Shown here: piece by piece, positions 13,301-26,300 of the stretch
Layout: each line of letters starts with the position of its first letter
How positions within the stretch are numbered: the first letter of the stretch is position 1
Source of the DNA: Nymphaea colorata
Lineage: Eukaryota; Streptophyta; Magnoliopsida; Nymphaeales; Nymphaeaceae
NCBI RefSeq assembly: GCF_008831285.2
Contig: NC_045149.1
Location: 15,464,578-15,528,577 of the forward strand
Reading direction: 5' to 3'
Length of the DNA: 64,000 bases
The notes under the pieces: model-generated
The model's input: the letters and a program-made list of their open reading frames with translations, nothing else
The model's database searches: none
Told to the model about the DNA's origin: nothing
Position numbers and translations under genes: made by a program

Positions 13301-16300
13301 TCCCTTCTAGTATTATTAGCAAAAGCTTTTGTTGATTCATCACTTTGTCCTTTCTTTCTGAGCAATGATACATTTGAACCAAAGACATCACGTTCAGATG
13401 TGATCTGACTAGAATTTCTGTCCCAACTCCGATCTGCCACAATAGAATCTGCTGCTGCTGCACCCACAGTATCCCGCCTCCTTATTTGAACATCATTATG
13501 AAGAGGAAACATGTCTCTGTCAGTGTCATCTTCATCTTTACTCAACAAAAAATTCTGGAATGCCTGCCAGTTTCCATTATCAACATCCACACATTTAGAT
13601 GACTCCTCCTTTTCATATGAACTGGAGACATCTGCAGCTTGCAGATGCTTCGCTTCTTCCTTGGTTGATCTTACAGAATCTTTATGCTTCCTTTTCTGAA
13701 AACTTACTGGCACTTCTTCCTCTTCTGCTTCAGAACCAGATCCTGATTGAGATTCAGCATCTCCAGAATGCTCTCTGTTTGAAGTAATATAGTTGATGTT
13801 CCGAATGACTACCATCCCTGAACGTTTTTTACCTGTCCGACTGACTTTCTTTCGTGACTCATGAATATATGATTCTTCTCTGTCCATTTCCAATTGTGCG
13901 TTCTGCTCACTAGAATCATGTGACCTTGTAATAGATTCAGAATCAACATCTCCATCTTTACCATCCATGGAATGCCTTTTGTGCATGTTCCTTTCAGCTG
14001 GGCTGAAGCTAGAATTGTCCATTTGTACATAAGGTTGCTGAAAGAACTGGCCACCACCAGGATAGCCAGGATAATAAGGCATCCCCGGCATGGGATAAGG
14101 AGGGAACATCGAACCACCATGGGGAGGATGGATTGGCCATTGCATGTACATGGGGTGCTGAAATTGACCTTGAAAATAACCATTTTGACCTAAAGGCACC
14201 TGAGGATCAACAGGAGACCTTCTATCTGCAGAAAACCAGATAAATCATCTACAATAAGTAGCCAGAACTGCCTCAGAAACGAAAGATGAACTACAAGGCA
14301 CCATAAACTACGGCCATCAAGCATTTTGAAAGAAAAAAAAAAACAGCTTTCAAATTTCTGCGAGCTTAAAAAAAACCACAAGGGGCGAATGACTGAGGTA
14401 GCAACTGGATGAAACCCTCAGAAAATGTTATGTAAAAAAAAAGTTTAAAACTTGGTTTCAGTTTTCGAAACCTGATTTCAGTCACATACCCAAGAGGTTA
14501 TTCATTCCCCTTCGAAAGCACCATTTTGTCAAAACTGGGTTTTGTGGACACCTTAAATGGTGTTTTGCCTCAAAAATGCCATTTGACAGTGTCATCCAAA
14601 GTACCAAACATGCCTAAAAATTTCCAGACAGAATACCAAACAAGGTTATCAAAACCACACTCATGAATATTGTTTTTGCATTTTAAATGGCAAAGTTTTT
14701 CTCAGGTATAATACAGCAACCTTGAAAAAAAGGAGGAAAAGGAGGGGAAACATGGTAAATTTTTTAAAAAAATTAAAAAAATCTTAAAAATTATGGAAAG
14801 ATAAAATAAATGAGAATAAGATGGCATCAATAAATAAGTAGATAAGCAACAAAAAGAAATTAGGAAATGGAAAGAAGTAGTTCGGCATTAAAAACGCAAA
14901 AAAAAATGTCTAAAATGAATGGGAAAAATGCAAAAAAAAAAACACATTGTTTTTGCACTTTTCCCGTTTTCGTGTTTTTGACATGTTTTTTGTGACTGTG
15001 ATCAAAATTAATAATCATGCATAGAGATAGAGAGCTGAGCAGCTAGACTAACAGCATTAAAATAAGCTGATCAACATCATCTGTTTCCAATCACTGACAA
15101 GAAAAAACTAATGGAAACACATGGAAACACCATTTACAGAAAGTCATAACATCAATCTTTCTGAATAATTTATCAGCAAATAGCACTCCCTCGTCTGTTC
15201 ATAGGTAACCAAATTTCCACCATAAAAGGAAAACGATTTTGAAAGAGTTAAATTCTTCTTTTTTTTTTCTTTTTTTTTGTTGACCCGGGAACAAGACCTT
15301 CAGTGGCATAATGACAGCACCAGTGATGGAACAGCTTCATTGAATATTTTCAGAAAGAATTTAACTCAGCCTTTGTCATCTTATCCTCATAAATCACCAG
15401 GTACAGTCCCTCATTTATTTTTACAAGAAAATTATGTCATATCTTTATCCTGGATACAGCTGTCAACTAAATTTGCAAAGATAAATAAATCTGAAGTATT
15501 TGATGTATGTCACAACAAACCTCCAGTAAGATCTGCCATATGCTCGATGTTCCTATCAGAACTAGCCTCTGTCTTAGTCTTGACACTATTTTCCATGTAA
15601 ATATCCCCATGACCAACAGCCCACGGCACCTGCAAACCAGACGGACAAGATATTCCTTCTGCAGCTTCCATCTCCATTCCTTCAATCCACTGGACTGTTT
15701 CATGCTTTCTTTTCCACAATTCCACAAAGTGTAAGCAAGCCTCCCTGTTTTTACAGAGTAGGAAAATGACAAACAACAGCTTTTATGGGATTAGATTTTG
15801 TTATATAAGGAGGGGATTAAAGAAAATTTCTAAGAAAATTTCATAAGATAATCCTGAAAAGGTAATTGTGAACTGTAGAACACAAAAAAACATTTTATCA
15901 TGCAAAAGCTACAGTAGTAAAGACATTGTTAAGCCCAGTGCAAAAGAGTGCAAGAGTTTACCTTAGACGTGAGGCCCCAAAGCAATCAGCAAATGATATT
16001 AAATCATCCATGTGGTCCATGTCAAAACCAGCAGCAACAGCTCGAGCAAAAGCCATACCCTGCTCTTTCTGCAATACTGTTCTGCGTGTCTCCAATACTC
16101 TCAAAAGCTTAACTCTGACACCATATGCGAAACTTTAGCCCCATGTATGCACAAACATACACACACATTCATTCATATACTTAAAATTCAGAGACTGTTT
16201 ATCCAAATATTTATGGGTTGTATCCACATAATCCAAGGAAGAGTCATTATACTGAACGAACAACTCTAAAATGGTATTATATGGTAAATTTGCAAAATAT

Positions 16301-19300
16301 ATAGAATGTTTCTGTTTGATAGAAGAAGTACCATATAAGTAAGACATGTTAAACATAACCATTTTTTTCTATCAGAAATTATCAATTGTATCTATAGCCC
16401 AATGAAGAATCAATCAGCTGAGTCACCAATATAAAAATACACATAAAATAGATTCTCAACAAGAAGATTGAATTACTTTGAGTTCTCTTCCTGCAAAGTG
16501 GACTCCTTTGATTCAATCTGATGTGCACTGGGCTGCCAAAGCACGAACAAGTATTAATGGCTTTTGGAATCCCCTTAAGTATCGACACATATAAGTTCAT
16601 TAAATATCCTTCAATACCTTATAAAGCACAATTGCTTTCTCCGTATCAGCATCAGGAACATATCTGCCACCTGCACATAATTTACATGACTACACTCGAA
16701 TCTAGAGAAAAAATTGTCAACGCTGTAAAAAAAAATTCTTATCCACAAAAACTAAGGATAGACTGAAGACAGACATTGGAGAAGGAAAGATAAAAGTAGA
16801 TATATTAGATATTGAATTTTAGGGCGATCACCTAATTGGAAAATAATAAATACAGATAAGACAAATGAATATAAATTATATAACACATCAGACATGTTAT
16901 TGTTTTGCAGCCTTCAAGATATCAATCACCCTACAGCTAAGAATTCCACGTTGCAAGAATGTTGCTCATGATACCACAAAATTTCAGTTGGAAAATCTTA
17001 GTTTGGGCAAAATAGCTATTTATAAATTATAACTGAATTCACCTGCATCTCCACCTAAAGGAAGCAAGATTTGCAACCTTTGGTTAGTTTATTAACTTTA
17101 TTTCAGTCACTCGTACTGTTGATACTTGCCTCTGATTTCTGATCTCTAAATTTCACTACATTCACCAGTTCAGGTTTTCCTATCCATGTCGAAGACTTTA
17201 TCTGGGCATGCTTTAGCACCTAGACACAGCTTTCATTCATTTGTCATAGTGAATGCTATGTTCAACCTGAATCATGTTATTTTTACTATGTGCAGCAGTA
17301 GGTCTAATGCCTAACCACCTCAAAATGACTTACTTTATAAAATTTCAGGAAATTATGTTGCAAACTCATTCAGAAAAAGCAGTTAAAGGAGACTGCCAAC
17401 TGAAAAATATGCAGTTGGAGAGAGAGGAAGAGAGAGACCTTCATTGTTTTCCACAGGCTTCACCTGATGATCATCAACCTACTCACAAACAATCAAAATA
17501 AACTCAATAGCTCAACAATAAGGCCTACATGCAGCAAAATGAGCTATCAAGCAAAAGAAGCTTACAGCCATCAACCCCAATTTTGTGTTGCTTTGGATGG
17601 CAATGGCCTCATCAATTTGTATTATCTCAGACTCAATTGTGTTAACCCGCTCAAGCACCTCTGGGGTGCTCACAAACCGAACAAATCTACATAATGAGAA
17701 AAGAGGCTTCAATTTGCAAAAATGCCCAATCCTAGCATAACAATAGCAATGTGGAAAATCCCAAACTCCTCATGATGCACAATCAGACCTTTCAAGTGTG
17801 GTTTTTGTGAACCAAGAACTAGCATGCTTGCTCTCTGAGTTTGGTTCCAGCACTATTGAGTATCCACCTTTGGCAATTTGCTCTTGGGCTGTCTTCAGAT
17901 GAGACAGAAAAGGATTCAGCAATCCAGACGCTACTTTCTCATTTTCCCCATTGGCAATGATTACCAAATCACACCTGTAAAAAGACATCGTATGTGGGAA
18001 CCTATCCTTCTCCAAGTGGCAAGCTCACATATAGCAGTAAAAAAAAAATAATAGAATAGCCAGAACATTTTCGATCGACTCAACAGTAAAATACAGAGCT
18101 ACAACAGGGAAGCTTTACTAACATAAGAATTCAGAGGACCGAGGATTGACACTTGCAGCTTCATTGCATGCAGACAGAGAGAACGACTTATTAGACCAAA
18201 TACAAGAAGCAAAAAAGAACTAATTGAACGACAACAGGTCAATCAGAAGAGACACCATCGTGGATTGAGTTCAAGCCAGATCGCCAAGCCATACCATCCT
18301 GCAACAATCTGGCTTATACTTCATGATCAGTGATAAGTTTGGGTGAAACTAAGAACGAAAATTGCCTTTATATGCAGTAGTTTTTCTCTCTTGATGCTAA
18401 ACGTGAGCAGTCCTATCGTCAAAAGTATCAGTTAATGCAAGAGCAACAAGAAATTCGTTACAAGGAACTGATTTAATTGACATTCAAAATGGACCAAACT
18501 GTAGCGTCTTTTCTTTGATGCATTGCAAGGAGAGGAGTACTTGACTACTTGTCAATAAAATAGTCATAGAACATTTCCTTGGGAACCCCTTCCATAGTCA
18601 ACTGGAACGAATGTAGAGGAAATGAACAGTGCCCATAACACACAGTTCAGAAAGATTAGACGCTATTCATCGGCATCAACAATAATAAATACAAGTCCAA
18701 ATTTCCTGACATCGGGATACAGCCTCAACCTCTATACATCCTTCTCGAGCAAAAGAAGCCGACCATTTTTCGCCTAACTTCATCGTTAGGGGTTGCTTAT
18801 GCGGATTTACATGCTAAAATGTCAAACCGAGCGATGATAAAAAAAGGTTTGTAGAGTATCATTGCACTCTGCCCAGGGCAAGAACTCCAGTAAACACAGG
18901 AAAGATATTTTTAAAAAAAAAAAATCCTCAATTAAAAATATAATAAATAAGCTGCAAGTAAATCATCTCGATGAAAAAGAAAATTCAATTACAACACGGA
19001 TAATGGCGAAAAAAGATGGCTCCGATACTAAAAACCATCAGAAGTTCATTATCTAAAGCACTGAAAATCCGAAAAGAGAAAAACAAGTAACGCTACAAAT
19101 TCCATCAAAAAACTGGGAAAACAGTGCGACATTGACTGAGAAGAAACAATAAATCATTGTAAAGAAAGATTCGTGAGCAATGTATAAAAAAGTTAGAAAC
19201 CTAAAAAATGTTACTACTCCGAGCAAAATGGAAAAGCACATACACATCAAGAGCGTCAACTGAGCTCAATCTTCTCGAACGAAAACCAGCAGAAAAGAAA

Positions 19301-19378
19301 TTGTGCCGCGGATATTTACCTCGTTCTTGTAGGAGTAAGTTGAAACATGGCCGAATCTAGCCTCGTTTCCGGCTTCAT
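7315..19378 (-). CDS. CIP7: CIP7-like (COP1-interacting protein 7 family) protein, 13 exons
   Basis: Exons, high to low: 19378-19320, 17974-17789, 17686-17566, 17478-17439, 17054-17043, 16670-16618, 16532-16477, 16114-15962, 15744-15521, 14225-12622, 12033-11068, 10025-9638, 7370-7315. They total 3918 nt (1305 aa) and every junction keeps frame with GT..AG. The N-terminus reads MKPETRLDSAMFQLTPTRTR then CDLVIIANGENEKVASG, the family signature. The conserved block RRTVLQKEQGMAFARAVAAG and FADCFGASRLREACLHFVEL follows at about residues 180-240. A Pro/Met-rich stretch opens exon 10. A charged helix likely to form a coiled coil spans the exon 10/11 junction (AERLRAFKADLQKAKKEQ then QDEQIKRLEALKKERQ). 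The C-terminus ends SFSLLSPFRSKKAGQ. Arabidopsis CIP7 is a nuclear protein that binds COP1 and promotes light-responsive gene expression; that role here is inference. Exon 5 is a 12-nt microexon. Confidence 0.93.
7846..8575. repeat. Probable non-autonomous repeat element in CIP7-like intron 12
   Basis: Two GC-rich edges, at about 7846-7930 (GCAACGCCTAGG, GTGCCTAGGCTC, CCCCCCTAGGC) and 8505-8575 (GTGCTAGGCACAGCC, GGCACCTAGCG), flank an AT-rich interior. The edges are roughly inverted with respect to each other (CAACGCCTAGGTCC versus the complement of the right edge, TATCGCTAGGTGCC). Similar CCTAGGC blocks occur near 47035-47080 and 48190-48260. The pattern fits a decayed inverted-repeat transposon; exact ends are not resolved. 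Confidence 0.4.
8301..8355. repeat. Short tandem duplication (34-bp period)
   Basis: TTTTTGCAGCCAAGTTGTTT occurs at 8301 and again at 8335, separated only by CTGCTGGCATTATG. It sits in intron 12 of the CIP7-like gene. Confidence 0.8.
14656..15000. mobile_element. hAT-type MITE in intron 9 of the CIP7-like gene
   Basis: A 345-bp AT-rich element. Its ends are CACACTCATGAAT on the left and, read inward from the right, CACAGTCACAAAAAACATG. It is flanked by ATCAAAAC (14648-14655) and ATCAAAAT (15001-15008), an 8-bp target duplication with one mismatch. It shares an internal block (TTCTCAGGTATAATACAGC) with the element at 47703-48039 (TTCTCGGGTATAATACGGC). No coding capacity is present, so it would depend on a hAT transposase supplied elsewhere. 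Confidence 0.7.
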
Positions 19379-19557
19379 CGCGATCAGAAGAAAAAAGCAA
19401 CCTCTTCGCACTCACCGGAAGTAGAAGAAAACGGATCTAACGCGCCAGAGAAGGATTTCTTCTAAGTATTCACAAATAAATGAAAAAATGGCTGAAGAAG
19501 CAACATTATGAGAGGAAATGGAGGACGAGCTGATGAGATGAATGAATGGGGAACGTT

Positions 19558-19599
19558 TTCTTCTTCTTCTTCTTCTTCTTCTTCTTCTTCTTCTTCTTC
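19558..19599. repeat. (TTC)14 microsatellite in the CIP7-like leader or promoter
   Basis: Fourteen perfect TTC units, read as (GAA)14 on the coding strand of the CIP7-like gene, 180-221 bases upstream of its start codon. GA-rich leaders are common in plant genes; whether it is transcribed is unknown. Confidence 0.9.
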
Positions 19600-22500
19600 T
19601 CTTCCCTTTTCTTCTACTTCTGCTCTTCTTCTTTTGGCCGAGGAAGAAAATGACGTGAGAGTTTTGCAGAGATCCCTCTGAGGAACTCAGGAACAGCTGC
19701 TTTAATGGCGAAGAAATCGAACCAGGAAAATAATAAATGAAAAATAAAACCAAATCCCAGGTTTTTATTCAGCACGTTTCACGTCCGACTTTGAGTTCCG
19801 GCGGGCTACAAGGACGAACTCTCCCGTTCCTCGGATCCCAACCTCCCTTTGTTTCTCCCTGCACTACTACACTAAGCAATCAGGGGGTTCATCTTTTCTC
19901 TGCAGCAAAACCTTCTTTTATTTAACTCTTTATTTATGTCGTCATTTTCAAAATACTAGGAAAACCTCCAGAATTAATCGAGATACCCACTAAAGTTTTT
20001 ATAAATTTCCGATGTACCTACTTCAGTCATGTTGTAGAAAAACATTGCAACAACAATATAATTCTGAATGGGTTCTTCGTCACCTCCTTTCGGGTGAGCG
20101 AGAGTACGACCCACCTCTTGGAAAAGAACCTTTTCTTTGTCCCCAAGGTCTTTGATTGCATCGGTGACTCTCGTGAAAAAATAAGATATTGTCACATTGA
20201 TATTGTGTTTCACCTTATATGACCAATGACAAAGGCAGCAACAATATTTCTGCACTTGAGTTAAAAAATATATGTTAGTCATGAAACAAAACCTAACTTT
20301 GAAGGCATAAAGGTTGGCCTTGGGGGTTTTATGTGAAGAATGTTTCCTCTAAATAAACATAAAAGACAAGAAAAGAATATGAAAAAACCAAATTGCCCAA
20401 AAATAATAACAAGATTCCAATGTCATATTCTTTACGATAAAGATAAAAATTTTACATTTAAACGGGACCTCCTATGTCGGGCAATATGACAATTCATAAA
20501 AATTGTTGGTCGCAATGCCAATTAACACAAAGGATTAGGTGGCTATTTGAAAATTGAGCTCAGTCCCGCAGCGGGATACGCAGAAAAGGGAATCGAATTT
20601 ATGTTCTGTCCGATTTCTCTACTAGTTGTGTTAATAACCGGATTACCGAGTTACGAAAATACCCATAGCGTTGGTGAAAATGGCAAGAAGAAACGCCCGC
20701 TTCCTTTGAGTAACGGCGGTTCCGCGCCGAATTTCACTAATTTGTTCCTTAAATGGTTATCGATTCCGTGATATTTACCGTATTATCCTTTGCAGTGTAG
20801 GTGGAATGAGTCAACGGCAGAACTCGGTCTTCAGGCATCCGAACGGCCGGATAAAACCAAACTTCAGGCGCTCTGGATACTAACTAACCAACCAGTATTT
20901 GACTCGGTTACCGTAATAAAGGTCCGAGTTAACCAGACGTAAACGGTTCTAGATCTGGATTTCAAACCCAGATGGGATTAGCTTTTTCATTTTTATCTAT
21001 AATGAGGCGGACGGGTCCCATAATCCGTTTGCCCCAAACAAAACCTTCGACATTTCAATCCAACTCGGTGGCTACCAAGAAAAAATGAAATATTTAATAT
21101 TATATTATTTTATAAAAAATAAATGTGCTAATACTTTTGGCCGATCCACAATAAATGGTTGGATCAATAAATCAACCAATTCACGGAATTGACGGCACCG
21201 TCTTGTGGTTCTGGCCACCGTGGAAGAGTGGTCCATTCACTCGAGAGTGTCCTAAAGTCACAATAATTGCGATTCTCTTGTATGAGGTAAAGCGGCGACT
21301 AAGTTGTGTTTCGCTTTGTGTTATTGTTATTATCATTATTATGCGAAGATTCGTTCTATCATTAAAGGCACATTGAGAACGCGTTTGATAGCTCTTCATC
21401 CATCGCCTTCGCGGTCCCTTTAAGATAATATTTTCGAGTAGATCGTTTTAGGCATGGGTCTCACTGGATCGGATCGTAAACACTGGATGTGATTTAAACC
21501 TGACTCCCATGATCCAAATCCGATTCCTATGCAGCTTGGCAGTTCGTGCTCAATAGTAAGACGAGCTTTTCTTTTGATTTTTGTCAATGTGTTGGTACGG
21601 GGCGGGGACCCAAGGATCCACTCATTCAAGTGTGGAGAATGTTTTTCCCCTTCAAAAGTACATATTTTTCTCTAGCCTCGAACAAAAGTAATCCACAGTT
21701 AATAGCCATTAGCAACCTCGCCACTGTCTTCTGCCCACAACACTCTTATAGTCGAGAGATATTTCTGTCACTTTGCACACTTCTTTTTTTTTTTTACTCA
21801 CCATTTTTGTCCTTGTAAGAAAGAATCTTCCATGAAGTCGCAGGGATATTTTAGTAATTTCCAACTCAAAAGGTGCTACGTACAACTTGCTCCTCATGGT
21901 GACCACCGATTTTTAGATATTTGGAATTCCTACAGCCTTGCGGGCATGGTTAACAGAGCAGGAAGGCTATGGAGCCTTGTGCTCGCCCGTCTCGGCATTT
22001 AATAGCCTTGACGTTCTCGCCAGCTAGTCAAATTGCTGGCATTCTTTTCTCTCTCTCTTATATATATATTGCTAGATGTAATTAAGATTTTGTATTTAAT
22101 GAGAGTCCATGCATTGCATTGAGAATCAAAGATGGCCTGAGAATTTCAGTGCATATATATAAACAAAATTCTATGGAATTTCTAAGTCTTAATGAAACAG
22201 CGAGCAGTCACAGTTTACAGGTTAATTCGTTCGATCTCAATGACTTCCATTCGATTGCAGCCGCCCGAAATTGAGGTTTTCCAATATTTACAAACCCCAA
22301 CACCCACCCACCCACCCACCAAAATAACTATTTCAAGTAAATGGCATATAAATAAATCTTTTTTTTTTCTTTTTCATTATAAACGAAGAAGAATAAGATA
22401 TCGAAATATTTGAATTATTGGGTTTTTAAGCACCAGCGACCAAACAATGTATATGATCAGATTTGAATAAGTTTAACGAATATCATCATATGAGGGTCAC

Positions 22501-23114
22501 ACCTTGGCTAGATTGCATTTTTTACAAGCAAAACGTCTTCTGTTTGGTTCTTGTCACCAGCAAGGAGCCCACTTCAACGAGTGGTTAGAAAGGAGCTGCT
22601 CCATCTTCTTTGTCTACTCTCTTGGGGACCCACGGCCATTTGGATTCAGAGCTAACGGCTTCATCGATGATGGTGAAACTCCACCAAATTTGGACATCTT
22701 ATTTTGATTATTTTTCTCCCCTTAAATTTGCATTTCTGATTAGTTTATTTCTCTTTTTACGCTTTTCTTTAATAGGCAATAAATGAGCACTATTCCATGC
22801 ATGTGAGCTACAATCTACAGGATCCCATAATATGCAGAAATCTCTTTTTTTTCTTTTTCTTTTCTTAAGATTCTTTTACTTAGAGTTTTTTTTTTTTTTT
22901 TTCGAAACCTCAATCTAACAAAGATGAAGAGTTTTGAGTTTCTTAACATAAGCCAAAAATAAAAAATACAGGAAGACCTATGAAAATGGACATAAAAGCT
23001 GGCCACACAAAGAAAGTGCCTCTCTTTTGTTTAAATGCTTTACAAAATGTATCCGTTGAAGCAGCTTGACAGTAAAATCCTTAAAATGTGAGCGCGTTCC
23101 ATCAGTAGTTCAGC

Positions 23115-23345
23115 GTCAAAATCTCCTTCCACAAAGCCCGGCCGAGCCTCGGGCCCGGGCCGATTCTTCAGTTAATGATTAAAAAAATATTTTTTTTTAA
23201 ATTTTTTATTTTAATAATATATATTTATTACTAATAAATATATTTTATATTTAAAAATTTTATTTTATAATTTAAAAAATATTTTATTATTACCGGCCGG
23301 AGCCCGGGCAGAGGTCTGATGGGCCGGCCCGTCGCACCGTTTCGG
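23115..23345. repeat. GC-rich ends around an AT-rich hairpin-forming core
   Basis: Left block about 23135-23163 (GCCCGGCCGAGCC, CGGGCCCGGGCCG) and right block about 23294-23340 (CCGGCCGGAGCCCGGGC, GGGCCGGCCCG) face each other around about 130 bp that is almost pure A/T. The core contains a perfect 12-bp inverted repeat with a one-base loop at 23219-23243 (ATATATTTATTA / TAATAAATATAT). This fits a small inverted-repeat transposon or a foldback element. I could not find target duplications. Confidence 0.5.
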
Positions 23346-26300
23346 ACGCGGTTTTACCAAGCCGGCTCGGCTGGACCGGATGCCCACCTCTATCTAACAA
23401 ACCTGCCTATCACTCTGCGGCGAGAAGGGCAAATCCCACCCACGCGAGGGCATTTATGTCATTTTATTAATGATATTTTTTGATCAGCCAGAGCTGCTGC
23501 GTTGGCAAGCTCTGCACACGTGGCCAGCCATGATTGACGCTTGCCTTGGGCGGCTTGCCATGTCAGCTGCAAGAAAAAAACGAATGAGAAAGCTATTTTG
23601 TCTCGCCACGTGGCATTGAGTGGATGACGAGGCCCCCACCAAAGGTGTCCTTATGTGTAAGACCTGGAACCGGTTCTCTTGATCCGGATCACAGATGTGT
23701 TGATCCAGTCGACTCGATCTGACCCGAGAAAACAGCCCCAGTCAGGTAAGCTTCCCAAGATCCTGAAATCCTTTCCTTGTGCAGCGTTTGAGGTGCAAGA
23801 AAAGTTTTTCAGGTGTAAAATAGTCCTATCGTTTCGACCGAGTACTATTTTCTCAGTGATCGTTTTGAAAAGAGTCTGAACCATTCCCCATATCTCCGGC
23901 ATTTTGAACCACATTGGAATCTGCTATCGCAATAATATAACAATCAACTTAGGTACCGTGCTCTATTATTATGGATGCATAGGCACAATGAGATTAGAAA
24001 TGCATCTTGTTTCCTTCCAGCTACACTATGTTCCTCAGAAATGATTCGCACCTTTGTTATATTTATTATTTGCAGTTTTTTGTTGTATGCTTTGAAGTTC
24101 ACATTTTAACAAATTTTTTTTTTCAAAAATAATTATTTGTTCTCAAGCTCATGAATGAAGATTATGCAGAAGTAAACATGATTGACAAATTACAACTAAG
24201 TCCAGCCCGGCCCGACTCGAAAAACTCCTAACCAGAGCCCGGCCCGATTAATGTAGCTCAATGATGATTTATTTAGATCAAATGAAGCCAAGTCAAGGTC
24301 AGCTAGGTCAATAAAAGTGTCACTCTTATGCCAAACATAAACATAATTTCATGGTTTTGAGGTAGGCCCTGCGATCAGGGAAGTAGGACGCATGTTCGGA
24401 TCAGATCTAGTCTTTACCATTTTCAAATTAATCGATTCTCTATATTCGGATTCAAACTTGGACTAATGTCCTATTTTCCTAAAGCTAGATTCACATCTGA
24501 CTATTACAAGATCCAGAACTTCATGGGTCAGGACTTATCAGATCCCATCCAGATATTGACGTTGAACCCAAATTCAGTTACGAAGCAACACATCGAATCT
24601 GGTTCTGACCACTAATTGGATCTATATTTGCCTACCGTATCCGACTAAATAAATGGGAAATTGCATACTTAAACATATAAATCAGATCCATTTACATCCC
24701 TAAGCGAGACCTACATTTTTTTAAACAGAAGGGTTCTATTACCTTTATATTGTGAACACCACACCAGAACCAATGGGAGTTTGGCAGCAGGAATGTCCCA
24801 TAAACCTACCCAAAAAATTGGGTTATATTAATGGGACATTAGTTATATGAATCTGTCCCCTTCATTCATGATACAATCTCATAATACCAAAACGACGTAC
24901 TTCTCCAATATTCAATAGAGTAGGGCATGGTAAATTGGACACGCCCACTGATTTTTCTCACCATTGAAATGAACATCACTCAAATAGCTTGTAGCCTGGA
25001 TCGCATATGGTTAGTAAATATTTAAATAAATATATTTGAAAGCATGTCAAAATCAACTTATTTATCTCCATCACTCAGACAAAGACTTGGTAGTACGGTC
25101 CAAATTCAAGATAATCGTGTGTCTCCCAAGCAACTTAAACCTAACTTTGTGAACTTGGTATTTGGAGAACCTAAAATTTCGCGTGGGCACCCAACCCAAT
25201 AAAGGACTCCTTAGGGAATAAATTATAGACAAGGTCCAATAAGTATCTATCTTGAAAAGACAAGAAATAAAGTATGCCTATTGCAAGAAACGAAAAGGAA
25301 AAGAGAAGGAATCAAATCATTTTTTTTTCGCTCTAATGACCCAAAGCAACTGTTAACTCTTGTCCTCCCCCCTTCACACTATCTTAAAACAGGAACAAAT
25401 TAAACGATACGACAGTTGCATCTATCGTTTCTACGATGCTACAAGTGCTTTTCAAAATGGGGAAAGCAATCCACATTTCCTGAACCATGCAAGTTAATCT
25501 AATTATTTTAACCGAGTAACATATCGTCCGCAAAATTGCTAAATAGAAAAGGGTAGAGATCAAAATTTTCTTCTTTCCGTCTCTCTTTTCTCTTCCGGGA
25601 TTCCCATGAAGCTATCGCGAAAAGCAGACAACATGGTACAGTAATGTGAAAATCAAGACGATGCAACAACCAATGAGTTTTTACTTGCTTTCCTCTCAAA
25701 AAAAAGTTGCCCAAAATTTTGATTGATTTTTATTCAACGGTTTATTCAAGAAATTAGTATTTGTATCACTGATAATTTTGTGAGTGACTACGACCCACCG
25801 CCTAAAAAAAGCACCAAGGACCAAAAAGTTTCGTTTTTTTTTTTTGTTTAATATTTAGCGCTACTTAAAAAAAGTTTGTAGCGGTTTCGCTATTTGTGAA
25901 GGGCACCGAACCTTTCAATTATTAGAGATTGGTTAGGCGTTGCTTCATAGTTATCTAAATTATTGAAGCATCTCCGGTGCTGGTCAGTCTGAAATAAATG
26001 CATAATGTTAGTTAGATTTATCAAAAGGACAATTATCAAAAGGACAAGTCAGACTACGTAAAGCACAAGGGTAATGGTGATGCACAAAGAATGAGCAAGT
26101 TTTACTAATTAATTTGAGATAAGCTAATCAACTTTTTGTAAACGAATCAGAAATCGATGATTATCTTATAATTTTTCCCATTCCAATATAAATCCGGCAT
26201 GTCTGTATATAGTTGAACTTAAGATTCTTTATCCTTTTTGGGGGGCTCAACTCGAAGCAAACGTGTAGCTAATTTGCAACTCCTTTTTCTTAATTTGTGC

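Noticed and set aside
13809-14183. 124-codon frame overlapping CIP7-like exon 10
   Set aside because: Shadow frame of a well-supported exon.
22504-22707. 67-codon open frame in the intergenic region
   Set aside because: No homology recognised and no flanking gene signals.
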